64,000 nt of DNA from Carpediemonas membranifera (taxonomy: Eukaryota > Fornicata): NCBI GenBank assembly GCA_019828565.1, contig JAHDYR010000053.1, positions 1 through 64,000 of the forward strand, written 5' to 3'. Below are positions 1 through 10,733 of the stretch, one piece after another. The notes beneath the pieces are model-generated. The model had not been told where the DNA came from and ran no database searches. It saw nothing but the letters and a program-made list of their open reading frames with translations. How positions within the stretch are numbered: the stretch's first letter is position 1; each line of letters begins with the position of its first letter. Made by a program: the position numbers and the translations under genes.

Positions 1-1186
1 TGAAGAAGTTCTGCTATGACGAAGCCGGCTTGTCGCGACGAGAACTGGGCCATAGAACTGAAATCGGCATCCGAATATCGCGGCACGCATGGGTATTTAC
101 CCCCAGAAATGTTCAAAGTGTGTTCGTGTTCGGTCATTCCGCCGTCAACGAGCGCCATACGAGACCTCCAAGCATACGCGCATGACTGCATCGGCTCTTC
201 CCGCCTGTTCTTCATGTCGTCACACCTGCCTCCGACATTTACTCGTGCGGTGTAGTCAGTGCTCTTTTACGGTCTCCCAAGTCCCCTTGCCGCGAAGGTG
301 ACTGACATGGCGCAGATCGACAACAAGAAGAAGAATAAGATGCTGAAGCTTGGTAGCTTGCTGAACTGGTGCCACTTCTATGGTGGGCAGTTGCAGTTGT
401 CACGTAAGACACTCGAACCGCTCAGAGATTGTCTCAACTTCGTGAACGTGAACTCTGCACTACCGATTCGCGGCACAACGCCACCCACTTGCCTCGGAAT
501 GTACGACCTGGCAATGCAGATGCTCCACTTCGACCCAACGAAGCGTCCCACTGCTGCCGAATGTCTTGACAAGCTCAAGGTCATCATGCGCGTGCATGAA
601 TGCGTCGCCAAGCCGAGTCCGCTTCTGTTAGATGACACTGAACAGGTCTTACTCTCTGTAGATCAGCGAAAGAGAATGGTCGACTGCTGCCAACTGGGGT
701 CCTGGAGGAAAAGTTTAGAGATGCGATTCGAAAGGGTCGTAGCATTGAACTCGAAACCATGAGTCCTAAGAACACCGGCGCATGCCCAACACTCACCCCG
801 GTGGGGCCTGGCCGTGGTTTGAACATATACCGACACATAACTGGGTAAATACGTAAATGTTGTGCGAAAATTGCGTCTTGTTCTGCACAGAGCGATGACG
901 AAACTAAAACGGAACAAGAAGAGGCCTGAAGATTTAACTGCCCGGCGGTGCAGGTTCGTCAAGTGGCCGGAGATGCCGCTTCCAGTAAGGTGTATGCCGT
1001 ACAGCTCGCCGTATCCATCTCCGTGCCCGTCTCCATCCCCCCACTCCGCCTTCAACGCCAGCCCCCGCCACGCCTGTTGTAAGTCCGCCTCCATCTCCTG
1101 TCCGCAGTTCACCACCGAGTCTCGAAATCGAATCACCTCACTACCATGATTCCCCGCAATACCATGATGTATGTGATGACCATTAA
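1..1186 (+). pseudogene. Protein-kinase-like C-lobe with proline-rich tail, frame-broken
   Basis: Pieces of a eukaryotic protein kinase catalytic domain lie in successive frames. At 3-50 the reading KFCYDEAGLSRR resembles the DFG segment (DFG replaced by DEAG). At about 76-115 YRGTHGYLPPEMFK matches the activation-loop GT.GY..PE motif. At 511-575 AMQMLHFDPTKRPTAAECL matches subdomain XI with its conserved R. A Pro/Ser-rich tail (PSPSP, TPPSTPAPATP) runs to a stop at 1184-1186 and changes frame in a C run near 1040. The N-lobe would lie before the window. Several frame changes and the altered DFG mean it is either an inactive pseudokinase with introns I cannot place or a decayed copy. The family is well supported, the gene model is not. 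Confidence 0.6.
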
Positions 1187-1474
1187 ACGATCTCCTTCTA
1201 TACAATGACTTCTGAAGCCGTCCGACCAACGGCACAGAACGGTTTATAGCATGCATATGATCCATTCTGGTGCCTTTATCCTCTATAACCAACATCAGTC
1301 CATCAAAATGAATCTTGCAACAGAATACTCATCCACACGCATCGAGAACGAAAAAGAAGCATATAACCAACATCAACAACCTAATAGAAGGCTGCATGCA
1401 AGCGTAGAGCTCTCCTAGTCGATTCTTCAATTTATCAAGCATCAATCTCCACGTCAGGATGAAACTGTGCGCCC

Positions 1475-1525
1475 AAAAGCTCAGAGATGCCGTTATAGAT
1501 GATATAACGACGTCTCTGAGCTTTT
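1475..1525. repeat. Foldback hairpin
   Basis: Arms 1475-1497 and 1503-1525 are inverted repeats agreeing at 21 of 23 positions (left begins AAAAGCTCAGAGA, right ends TCTCTGAGCTTTT) around a 5-nt loop. It sits in an AT-rich stretch, 1187-2078, in which I see no gene. Confidence 0.8.
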
Positions 1526-1564
1526 CAGCGATGTCAGTTTCTGGCCACGTCCAAGTTCGGCTCT

Positions 1565-1632
1565 GCGAAAATAACAGTGCATTGCACTATAAGTCATACA
1601 TTTGGAATACAGCAATGCACTGTTATTTTCGC
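1565..1632. repeat. 21-bp perfect inverted repeat
   Basis: GCGAAAATAACAGTGCATTGC (given here by its ends GCGAAAATAA and AGTGCATTGC) at 1565-1585 is the exact reverse complement of 1612-1632, with a 26-nt spacer. A relative of one arm (GAAAATAACACTGCATTGC) recurs at about 2050-2068. This suggests a small foldback or MITE-like element rather than a terminator of a visible gene. Confidence 0.8.
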
Positions 1633-2121
1633 CAAAACCACGCTGACCTACCATTGTCCATGGGCTTGACGGGGGTGATCTTCTCGGCTTGGATTTGGCT
1701 GAAACTTGGTATATGTGTAGTATTTGATATGTTAGGACGGATCCAAGATTTTTTTACATATCGTTCGAGTCTATTTACCGAGATATACGTAAAGCAAAAT
1801 TAGGGTTGAGTCTATTCTGGCTGAAAAGCGGTATGGTGGGTTCTCTGACTGTCTGAACACGGCTCCAGAAGTTTTACGTGATGAATTGGCATATTTATAT
1901 TGCTTTGCGTAAACAGAAAATTTTGACAGTACCTACAATCAACTACCTGCATATACATGCTATAAACATGCTTAAAATGCCTTCAGTCGTACGTGCTATA
2001 TACTAAAGCTCTTCCTGCATCTTATTTCGAAAGAACAAAATATTCACTCTGAAAATAACACTGCATTGCTGTGAAATTTTGGAAAAGATGCTAGATATCA
2101 CTATTCTACGCAGCTGGATTC

Positions 2122-3703
2122 GTGAGCATCATGAGAAGACCGTTAGGATTGCTTCTGCTGCACCTGGTCAAGAGCGTAAGGCTATTCGAGCAGATAAGAG
2201 TATGTTCGAGAGATGGTTCGCACTCCGGACGAATAAGAGCCGCTTGGAGCACCTCAAAGGAGCACAAAGTGATAACGAAGACAGCCCTGAGATGCGCGCT
2301 GGTCGATAACATCGTCATTGACGAGATTCGTGATGTGTTTGGTCTCGCTGGCCGAGTTTCACTAATGGATCTCATCAACAAGGCTTCCCTTCCCGAGCTC
2401 ATGGCCATTAGTGACGACCTTGCCCGGCCCGAGCTGTCTAAGGTTCCTGCAGGCTTGTTTATGGAGGATGATCAGGTTGAAATCGTGCGGAAGCAGTTTT
2501 TGACCACTACACCGGATCAGCGATCACCTTTGAGGATAACCGCGAGGCTGTCATGCCGTCACATCGTGGCTCTATTCATCTAGAAGGAACAGGCCGTCTC
2601 TTTCTTCCAGATCAAGTCAACCTGATCCTTCGCGCTCTCTTCGTCGCCCCTGAGGGCACTGTCGAGGCCCGCCGCGTGCATTCCCCTACGAGGACATTCT
2701 TTCTGGTTGCAAGAATGATCCGGGAAGCGATGTGACATCAGCCCAGCTTGAGCGGTTGCGTCGAGATGTTGCCAAGGCAGCCGCCGAAGCTATTCAGGCA
2801 AGGAATGACCGCGAGGAAGCCATACACTCGCTTGAACTCGTTACTGCATCCTATGCGCAAGATACAGGGCATGCATATGTGACACCACCCGCCAGCGACG
2901 CCGTGGAATTTTCCGACACTGACGAGGACGAGTCCGATGGCCACGCTGAACCGGCCGCCATGCAGGGTGACGGCGTTCCTTTGCCCCAGACTGATCAAGA
3001 CGTCGAAGTAGAGTCCGATGTGGACGACACAGACACCGTTGGTCTCCAGACGGTTTACGATGTTGATGCAGAGGCCGATCATGACGTCCGCGAGCCAGTG
3101 TCCCTGCTTAATCACAGCTTAGCACAGCTAGACGACACCATTGCAGGCCTTGATGATGTACCCGAGTCTGTGCGCTTGTTGGAGCAGTACGAGCCCTTGA
3201 TGAAACGGCTTGCTGAGGAGAGGGAGGCGAGGGAGGCGCTTGAACAGGCTAACAGAGATTCTGAGGAGTCCCAGAAGAGACTAGAAGCTGAGTTAGGTCA
3301 GCAGAAGGGCGAGGATCAGGCGATCCATCAGTTTACTCAAGCAGAGTTGGCACGCGCGAGTGAGGCTGGGCTTGAAGCACTCGCCGATGAACTCGAAGAC
3401 AACTGGGCGGAGCTTATCAGGCGCGCCGAGGAGGCAACAATCGAGCTTGACCGCTACGTTGCTCTCGCTGCCTTGATGGAACTGTTCCAGAGGAACAATG
3501 TGGCTGGAGCTTTGTGGACTCGGATCAATAGCACCATGATGAGGTACGGGGGCCAGAAGTTCATAACGGTCCCACCCCTAGACCTCGGTCTTACGCCTGA
3601 GATGAAGGCTATCATCGCACAGCACTCTCGAGAGAAGAAGACAAAAGCTCGTGTAACACAGGGAGAGAAGCTGGAGTTTCCCCTGGAAGGGCGTTCATGC
3701 TAG
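2122..3703 (+). pseudogene. Coiled-coil acidic protein, homologue of the 55-57 kb gene, frame-broken
   Basis: Three frames read in order: 2122-2530 (CALVDNIVIDEIRDVFGLAG region), about 2520-2690 (EDNREAVMPSHRGSIHLEG region) and about 2690-3703. The last is a 323-aa or longer ORF with an acidic stretch (SDTDEDESDG), a Glu/Arg-rich helical segment likely to form a coiled coil, and the motif LTPEMKAIIAQHS near its C-terminus. The minus-strand protein at 55099-57150 carries FTPEMKDIIAQHS after a comparable helical and acidic region, so I infer homology. That protein continues into an OTU-like domain, which is absent here because the ORF stops at 3703. The second frame change falls in a C4 run near 2688, fitting an indel. 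Function unknown. Confidence 0.55.
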
Positions 3704-3771
3704 TGGAGCAGTTGAAGTAAATGGGCACGGCGACAGGGCGGAACAAGCAACCGCGAAATAGAGATATCAGG

Positions 3772-4149
3772 TCATCCCTGACATTGTATGGCGAGAACTG
3801 TTCTCAGTCTCCGCTTTGGGAGCTCTAAGATCAGTCTGAGATGAGTTACAGATGTCCACACGGTATTCGTCAAACTGAGCACTTCTCCAAATGAAATGTA
3901 CTCGTGCTGCTTTAATGAGTCTTTGTTGTAGTCATAAACATAAGCAGCACCAATTGCCTTCATTTTGCCTGTTTCTGCCATTATTGATCTGCATATTGAT
4001 TCCAAGCGACTATCTAAACAAAAGCGGCTTTGAATTTCTTCAACAATGCCAATTCCGCGCATAATGTCCGATGAAATGCTGACCACTTGTGATGCAGCTC
4101 CCTCAGGCGTTTCTAGATGTGGTTTCATTGGTTTCATTCTCAGTGACAC
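3772..4149 (-). CDS. Hypothetical 125-aa protein, divergent from the zinc-finger gene
   Basis: An open frame of 125 codons starting with ATG at 4149. Its start lies 41 bp from the ATG of the plus-strand gene at 4191, giving a divergent pair. The product has no motif I recognise. It has a mixed, protein-like composition (for example KAIGAAYVYDYNKDSLKQ) and no membrane segment. The same divergent head-to-head arrangement recurs elsewhere in this element family (7195/7286 and 62838/63029), which mildly supports a real gene. It could also be a chance ORF. Confidence 0.35.
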   Translation of the reverse strand: MSLRMKPMKPHLETPEGAASQVVSISSDIMRGIGIVEEIQSRFCLDSRLESICRSIMAETGKMKAIGAAYVYDYNKDSLKQHEYISFGEVLSLTNTVWTSVTHLRLILELPKRRLRTVLAIQCQG

Positions 4150-4190
4150 CCTTTACATAATTCATTTACGTTATAAACATATCGAACGAA

Positions 4191-5422
4191 ATGAAGCAAG
4201 TGCCGAAAAAGAAGTCTCCTGGAACCTATCGCGCGTTCACTGGTCATGATCTTACTACAAATCTTTCAAAGATCACTTTTCGGGCCATGTTGACATGCTT
4301 CTTTGTCATTGTCGATGATATCGACGTAGACAGTGGCCTCTCACTGGGAATGCCCAAAGACTCCGTGTTATCGGCCTATAACACTGTCGTGTCGAACTTG
4401 CTTGTCCCTGTGTACGGTGGTTTTGTTGCTTTGAAGAAGAAGAACTTCAACGAGAAGGGGTTGCTAGACTGGGCGAGAGATTTGGGTTATAAGCTCGGTT
4501 ACACCAAGACTAAGCCGATCATCTACCACCAGTTGACGCCGAAAGAGAAGCCTAGCGCCAAGGATCTGTCAGTTTTCATGAAGGAGATGGCGAATGTCCT
4601 CAGACTAGCCAACGCCCCTGATATGGACATCGAGAACCTGAAGAAGATGAAGTTCATCTTCCCGACAGGTCTACTTCTTGATGCCAGGCAAAGATATCAC
4701 AAGCAAAGCGTGCAGACCAAAAAGGCTGAGGGGAGATGAACCCAGCTTTCCTGCGTCTCCAATCAAATCTGAGTCACTGCTCAACGATAACAGCCTTCTT
4801 GGATCCATTAAGACTGAAAGAGATGCGAAGACTCCCGCTCGTGACTCTTCTCTGACAAATCCTTCGGTCCAACACCAAATGATCCAGGATCTTCACCAAT
4901 ACGTTGTTGGTGAACGAAAGTTCGATATGGCACATCAGCAAGAGCTGAAGCGTCCTACTGCTGATGACAGTGATGACAGTGATGTCAGCATTGCTGAGAA
5001 AGACAGGTCCGCTGATTTCTTTCGATATGTTTATGCGTCAACTAGCATTTTGCTGCGGGCATTGCACTTCCCCGGATTGGTTGGGCAATCCGGAGAACGA
5101 AACTGACTTCGCCCAGTGCGGATCATGCAACCGCTACTACCATGGGAGGTGCGTGAGGTGGCTCAGCAATGGGAAGAAGGCCATTACCAATTTCACGTGT
5201 CCGGATTGTGCTGCTGCTTCTGAATGCACCCGCTGCAAGGCTAAGATCAAATCGTCAAAGGGAAGGGACTCTTTCTTCTGCAACATGTGCAAATCTTGGT
5301 ATTGCAAGCCATGCGGTGTGGCCATGTGGGAGACCTCGATTGATGGAACCGTTGCCAGGTTCTTATTTTGCCAGGTCTGCAAGGAAAGCCTCCTGGCACT
5401 GAATCCGAGTCTGGCATTGTGA
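4191..5422 (+). CDS. PHD-like zinc-finger protein (two frame changes)
   Basis: The N-terminal 180 residues (ATG 4191) align by eye with the N-terminal part of the minus-strand gene at 61555-62838 (DVDSGLSLG here, DSDPTGLSI there). The C-terminal region from about 5030 has a Cys/His-rich array: FCCGHC, then CGSCNRYYHGRC and CPDC (PHD-like spacing), then CTRCKAKI, CNMCKSWYCKPCG and CQVC. The counterpart has FCCGHC, CQECKVNFHD, CSYC, CYAC and CRQCGHWFC in the same order. Such fingers usually bind chromatin or nucleic acid; the role here is inference. The frame changes at about 4665-4685 and 4985-5010. Each could be bridged by a 19-nt GT..AG intron (4666-4684 GTCTACTTCTTGATGCCAG is one), or be an indel. 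An acidic DDSDDSD stretch precedes the fingers. Confidence 0.55.
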
Positions 5423-5635
5423 GGAGTAAAGGAAGGAAGAAGCGATCCAGCCTTTATGTAATTTAATCACTTGCGGCTTATCTACATACAGCGGCCGGCC
5501 GGGGTTAGCCACTCACTGGGGTCAACATCATCCCACGGCAGCAAATTCGCTGCAGTAGATTGACTGTCGTCCCCGCTGGGGAAGGTGGGGAAGGTGTGGA
5601 GACGTTTCTATTACGCGTTTATTGGGCAATGTGGG

Positions 5636-7195
5636 TCAAACAACAATTTCTGCTGGTATTGGTTTCTCATACAACGGCATCCATGGAAGAGTTGGTGTCC
5701 ACCGCAGAATATTGTTGTACGCGTACCACCGTTTGTTGAGTGGGTTGAACAGCCAGTAAGTGCTGGGGGACTTATCCATCAGTGTCACTGCATATTTTGA
5801 TGCCTCAAAGCGCGCAATAGCAGGAAACCCATGCGATTGTCTCGAAACCACAGTTTGTCTGCTCCCGCCGTCTACTCGCACATAGATAAGGACGTTGTTG
5901 GGCAATAGCACAAACTTGGAAAGTGGGTACAACCTATACACCTCATGTTCGCTGCAAGGAATCGGGTTTGGGTCCAAAAATAGAGATCGGACAATGTTGG
6001 GGATGAGTCGGGATCTACCGATGAGATAGCAATCATTGCCAGATCTAACGATCATAAACCTAGACTGTGCAACAAAGATGATTGCGTCGATCCAGACAGG
6101 TGTCCTCCTGAACCCCGGATGGGCGACATCCGTCATGTCATCAGCGGGAATATGACCAGTGGTATTACCGGTGAAGAACTGGGCTGGGACTATATTCTTT
6201 GTCTTGGATGCCCGGACCGTTCCGGACAAGATAACAAGTCCAGGCACGGCCCTGATCCCTCCAAGATTGACGGGAAGTTTCACCTTAGCAAACGAAGAGA
6301 ATCGGTGAGTGAGGGCCACATCGTGTCCAAACCAAGCCATCATATTAACGCCATACTCCTGAGAAGGCGCTGTAACGAGCACCCCGTGCATTGTGTGCAA
6401 CATGATGTAAGTGTTGCAGTGGCAGTCAAGAACAAATCGATGCCTGCACCACAGATGCATCTTGGCAAGCTTCTCAGCTATGGCTGCGGGGAAAACCGCC
6501 TGATGGACAGATGTAACACGAGCGAACCACAAGTTGCCAATGTAGAACGCCTTGCTGGTTGAGAAGAAGAAACACTTGCCATCAGACCAGAACCGCATGA
6601 TCCGGTGACGGAATGAACGATGATTGTCGTGGAAGACAAACCCACAATAATGCACGAGCTCTGATGCATCATAGCTCTTGATGACAGTCCGATCTCTCTT
6701 AGCAACACTATGTGAAAACATGAACTTCCTGCACATGAACCAGAGAGCGCTCGAGTCACCATCGGTCACCGTCCTCAGTATGGCCCACAACGTCCCTTGT
6801 ATAAGCGTGTGAAGACGGTCGGGCAGCGATTCGCCTTCGCGAAGCTGAACATCCATGCTTAGCTGTGGATGGCTTCGCAGTTTGATGACGCGAGAGAGAA
6901 TCCGGGCAACCTGCGATGCCTGATCCGAATTCTCAAGCTCTTGCGCGTGAAGACAAGCAAGCTGAAGCATGTCATCAAACGTCTCCAGGTCTTGAAAGAT
7001 GTGATAGAAATGCGAACGCGCAGGGAACATAAAGAAGACCCTTGTGGCTTGTTCTAAATAGCCCGGCAGGTTGTTGGGCAAAGTTTTGCACAGGACACAA
7101 GAGTTCCAGTAAAGGTCACAAACACTGAGCGACAATTGTCTGTGATTAGAATCAGTCATGTTCCCCCTATAGCTGTTCTTAAACTGCACTGCCAA
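5636..7195 (-). CDS. Unknown 519-aa protein
   Basis: A single uninterrupted frame of 519 codons; a second in-frame Met (MTDSNHRQL) follows 12 residues in and may be the real start. I recognise no family. The first third is helical with Leu-rich segments. From about residue 150 onward the protein is rich in short hydrophobic strands separated by turns (SKFVLLPNN, VLIYVRVDG, STYWLFNPLNKRWY), which could be a beta-propeller or other beta-rich fold; this is a guess from pattern only. The start is about 90 bp from the divergent 855-aa gene at 7286, so the two may share a promoter region. An intact frame of this length among decayed neighbours suggests selection or recent arrival. Confidence 0.6.
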   Translation of the reverse strand: MAVQFKNSYRGNMTDSNHRQLSLSVCDLYWNSCVLCKTLPNNLPGYLEQATRVFFMFPARSHFYHIFQDLETFDDMLQLACLHAQELENSDQASQVARILSRVIKLRSHPQLSMDVQLREGESLPDRLHTLIQGTLWAILRTVTDGDSSALWFMCRKFMFSHSVAKRDRTVIKSYDASELVHYCGFVFHDNHRSFRHRIMRFWSDGKCFFFSTSKAFYIGNLWFARVTSVHQAVFPAAIAEKLAKMHLWCRHRFVLDCHCNTYIMLHTMHGVLVTAPSQEYGVNMMAWFGHDVALTHRFSSFAKVKLPVNLGGIRAVPGLVILSGTVRASKTKNIVPAQFFTGNTTGHIPADDMTDVAHPGFRRTPVWIDAIIFVAQSRFMIVRSGNDCYLIGRSRLIPNIVRSLFLDPNPIPCSEHEVYRLYPLSKFVLLPNNVLIYVRVDGGSRQTVVSRQSHGFPAIARFEASKYAVTLMDKSPSTYWLFNPLNKRWYAYNNILRWTPTLPWMPLYEKPIPAEIVV

Positions 7196-7285
7196 AAATG
7201 AGGTGGAGAAAATGGCATCGACATTTTTTTACGTAGGACCAATATAAACAGCGAAAAAACGTAAAGGAAACAAAACTGGGAGGAC

Positions 7286-9853
7286 ATGCATATCTCCACA
7301 CAAGCTACTTTGGTCATCTGGAGAATGACACCTTACGGTAACATTCTAGCACCATCAAGCGTTTCCGCCGTCAATGTCATTCTAGCAAACGTTTACACCT
7401 CGATCCAAGGACACCACGCTAATGGCATGGATCGACGGTTCCGTCAATGCGATAAGGATTCGCGTTCGTTGTTCAAGGCTGTCTTGCTATCTCTAACTGA
7501 TGGTGATATTGACAAGAGCATTCTTGATCCTGTCTTTGTTTCCTTGCTTGATGGTAATACGGATCGTTTTCGACGTAACATATGTGCTACTGTCAGAGAG
7601 TACACACCAACATGGTCCCATGCCTTCTCACCTGCGTCGGACGAGAGAGATAGCTTGTGCGAGGACAACCACCTGCTACTCGAGAAGATTGAGAACACCG
7701 AGCATGCATTTCAGTTCGCAATGGCGCTCAAGCGGATCACTGAAGGTGTCAATGTCGTTGATGATGAGGTTACTGTCTTTAACGCGATCGCCAAAAGGCT
7801 GGGTATCCAGACCATGAAGTTTGATGTCTCACATTATGCTCTCAAAGACCTTGGGTGTGATATTAGGAACGTGTTCGGAGTGAAAGAAGCCATGAAAGAT
7901 CACGAGGCAGATTTTTTCGAGAGTCTTGTACCAGACGAGATACACTGTTCGCACAACACGTTTCGTTATGATCAAAACAACCAGAAGTTCCCTCTCGAAC
8001 ATACGACACGTTTCCCAATTGCAGCTGACGCAATAGGCTCCTTGCCGGTTCCGGTCAACAACTACTTACATGATGGAACGCACATTACTATCTTCTTCAA
8101 CAGCGAAGATGAACGAGATCAATGTGTCTCCATGCTTTCCCACCTCAACCCCACCAAGTTGAAAAGCGATCGGTGGGCCTTTGTCAAGTCGGTTAAGTAT
8201 AACATTTCCAGCCGTATTGCACGAGGCATTCAGTCACCACAGTATCTCGAGACAGCCAGAGATATTTGGTATGATACAACGACACATGTTAGCAGAGAAG
8301 CGCGTGTTGAAGCTAGCTACATTCCAGTTGACATTCTCATCTGGTTTGATGCATGGCGAGGGACTACGACCGCTGTCAAATTCAGGCTGATTGACATGAC
8401 AGGAGAGGTCTTTCCGCAGAGAGTGACATCACCATTCAGACTGCTTGAGTACCAGGGAAAGGAGGATCTTTTGCCAACATACTTTGAGTATATTCAGTCT
8501 AACGTGGAAGAGGCAATCCAGAAGTCATTCCAAGTGCGAGAAACTGGAAGGTGGGCAAGAATCAACAGAGTATTGCTGATTGGTGACCACCCTGCCATGT
8601 CGACAGTTGTGGGCTCGCTGCAAGGAGGGCATTATCCATCGCCTTTCCAATCGAATAGTAAGCGAAACATGGGTTGGATGCCGTTTGGCGCCACGTTCCG
8701 GACCACACTTCAGCACGTCCTCCAAGCCAAAGAAGGTAGTATTGCTGAATCTACATCGGGTATTCCAGATCCTGCCGCGCACTGGGGCAGCTTTCTCCTG
8801 GCGACTGACCGAAGGCGTTCGTTGGAATACAGAAGAAGAAGGTTACGTCAAACTCTCTTTGAGGGATCGTCGATTGCTCCTGACAGTGTGTTTCTTATCC
8901 CCCCAATCATGCACTGTTGCCATCATTTCATGGGTCAGGTGGCCCTAATGGCGGGAATGTTCAAACCGCGGAATGACGGCTCACGAGAAGAGAACGCTCA
9001 GTGGGGACGTTATCTGCAATCTATCCAAGATTTCAAACCGCCAGATCGTACAACTGGGTGTAATGAGCATATGTTAGGCCGCAGGTTGATGGCCAACATG
9101 GCAACGACGTACTATCATGCGTTTCCTGTCTCTGTTCAGTCCATCTTCAGACTAATGGGATATCTTTTCTCCCATTATTACTCAACTGCGACAGTGACGG
9201 AAGATATCGTGTGGTGGCATCGAGTTGCTGCACTGTTGGTCCACTTACTCCATGTAAGCCTCTCCTTGGTCACTGATAAGCCCATCCCGGTTCCCACACC
9301 ATCCGAGGCAAAATCAATGCGGCCATTCACTCAGACGCTATATAGCAATGCAATTGTCGCAACCATTCCCGAGATACAAGCCGCAACAATGCTTCCTTTT
9401 GGTGTCATCATTGAGGAGTACTTCGAGAGAGACTTCATTGGCAACCAGGATGCTCGTGTACATTTGAGGAGGAACACAGTTCTGCAGCAAGTTATTCTGA
9501 GAGAACAAGCGGAGATGTTCTATCGGTTCCTGCGCGGTCCTGTATCTTATGGTCGACGTGAGGGCCACGTACCACTTCTTTCCCCTCTGATCAGCCTCCG
9601 AGTACACAAATGTTGCAAAGATCACGCTCAATGGATTCGTATTCAACAGGATATGACAGAAACGTTGCCAAAGTCTGATGTCAACGATCTGAATAGAAAA
9701 TTCGAGCAGAACGTCGCTCATTTGTGGGAAAGCATGCTGAGACGAGCGCGAAAGTCATGGAACAATGAAGACTGGCTGTTTATCAAGGTTCGGGATGATC
9801 GTGAGAACGGTGTTCGTCTTGACGTGTGTCTATGCAGAGAAGGCTGTCCATAA
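7286..9853 (+). CDS. Conserved 855-aa element protein, possible RNase-H-fold (DDE-like) enzyme
   Basis: One intact frame of 855 codons. A second homologue starts at 63029 and runs off the window: the N-termini match in pattern (IWRMTPYGNILAP against KWTLLHGTIYAP), and a later block matches (FFNSEDERDQCVSML against FYDSEQDRETHYSIM). Two acidic motifs sit where RNase-H-fold transposases often have catalytic Asp: D355 in LIWFDAWRG, followed by a strand TAVKFRLIDM, and D434 in VLLIGDHPAM, 79 residues on. A HCCHHF cluster follows near residue 550. A third acidic residue cannot be assigned, so a transposase role is inference only. It could be another conserved protein of a large mobile element. No signal peptide or clear membrane segment is seen. 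Confidence 0.6.
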   Translation: MHISTQATLVIWRMTPYGNILAPSSVSAVNVILANVYTSIQGHHANGMDRRFRQCDKDSRSLFKAVLLSLTDGDIDKSILDPVFVSLLDGNTDRFRRNICATVREYTPTWSHAFSPASDERDSLCEDNHLLLEKIENTEHAFQFAMALKRITEGVNVVDDEVTVFNAIAKRLGIQTMKFDVSHYALKDLGCDIRNVFGVKEAMKDHEADFFESLVPDEIHCSHNTFRYDQNNQKFPLEHTTRFPIAADAIGSLPVPVNNYLHDGTHITIFFNSEDERDQCVSMLSHLNPTKLKSDRWAFVKSVKYNISSRIARGIQSPQYLETARDIWYDTTTHVSREARVEASYIPVDILIWFDAWRGTTTAVKFRLIDMTGEVFPQRVTSPFRLLEYQGKEDLLPTYFEYIQSNVEEAIQKSFQVRETGRWARINRVLLIGDHPAMSTVVGSLQGGHYPSPFQSNSKRNMGWMPFGATFRTTLQHVLQAKEGSIAESTSGIPDPAAHWGSFLLATDRRRSLEYRRRRLRQTLFEGSSIAPDSVFLIPPIMHCCHHFMGQVALMAGMFKPRNDGSREENAQWGRYLQSIQDFKPPDRTTGCNEHMLGRRLMANMATTYYHAFPVSVQSIFRLMGYLFSHYYSTATVTEDIVWWHRVAALLVHLLHVSLSLVTDKPIPVPTPSEAKSMRPFTQTLYSNAIVATIPEIQAATMLPFGVIIEEYFERDFIGNQDARVHLRRNTVLQQVILREQAEMFYRFLRGPVSYGRREGHVPLLSPLISLRVHKCCKDHAQWIRIQQDMTETLPKSDVNDLNRKFEQNVAHLWESMLRRARKSWNNEDWLFIKVRDDRENGVRLDVCLCREGCP

Positions 9854-10440
9854 ATCGTAGTTGTATTTAGCGGGGGAGACAATAATCAACCACACGCCCG
9901 ACCAAGCAGGAAAGTGACGCCCCTGGGATTGACGGGGAAACCCCGCATATTCCGGCAGCAAAACTTCGCTGAAACGGAACCACATAATTACTTGACTGAT
10001 TTTTGGATCTTAGAGAAGACTTGACGCGCATAAACTCAGGTTGATCGTCAAGATCTCCGAAAGGAACGCAACTGCTGCCTAAATCACCTTTTATCATTAT
10101 TAGTCGGTTCAGCTTTTTTTCTCGCAAGTCCGTCATCATTTCGTGACATAATCCGCGGGATCCGTAGCGAACGATGACTCCTCGGAAAAAAACACATAGT
10201 TGTGCTCTACACTTGACCTACATTCCAAATATTCACTTTGTTCTTTCCAACGGCTCAGTTTTGTCATGCGTTGACCGACCAAGAATGTGAGCGTACACTG
10301 ACACTATTGGTTGCATGATGTGAAACATCGTGTATTGCGTACATGAACAAAGTTTTAAGCTGTTATGACTCGTATTCGTTGAGATATGGCTGTTTGTTCA
10401 TACGCCTAAAAATGCACACATGGTCAAATCTGTCGAAACA
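9854..10440. other. Non-coding stretch after the 855-aa gene
   Basis: No supported gene. The sequence is AT-rich toward the right, and the only open frame (9867-10139, minus, 90 aa) has no recognisable features. This may be the flank or end of the multigene block. Confidence 0.5.
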
Positions 10441-10580
10441 AAAAGAATTGGGAATATCTCGGGAATGACACGTTGCCGTTTTTCAAAAATCGGGCAAGCC
10501 CAACGAATGATAGTATGGGATCGCCTGCATCATTTGCAAAAAACGGCAACGTGTCAATCTCTAGATATCGCCAATTCTGC
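10441..10580. repeat. Foldback element with ~40-bp arms
   Basis: GACACGTTGCCGTTTTT at 10467-10483 is perfectly inverted at 10539-10555. Similarity extends outward imperfectly (AATTGGGAATATCTC on the left against the complement of GATATCGCCAATT on the right). The arms enclose about 55 bp. It resembles a small foldback or MITE. The flanks 10581-10733 hold no gene. Confidence 0.75.
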
Positions 10581-10733
10581 ATAAAAACTTTTTTTTGCAA
10601 GGCATAGAACTCTACACTGTGAGCACTAGTGTATTAGTGCTTGCAGAAGCGGTTACTTGAGTCGATGAAGTATACGCACATGACATAATTAATTAAAACA
10701 GTTTAATATTGAGTGAGCCACCAGGAATTACCC

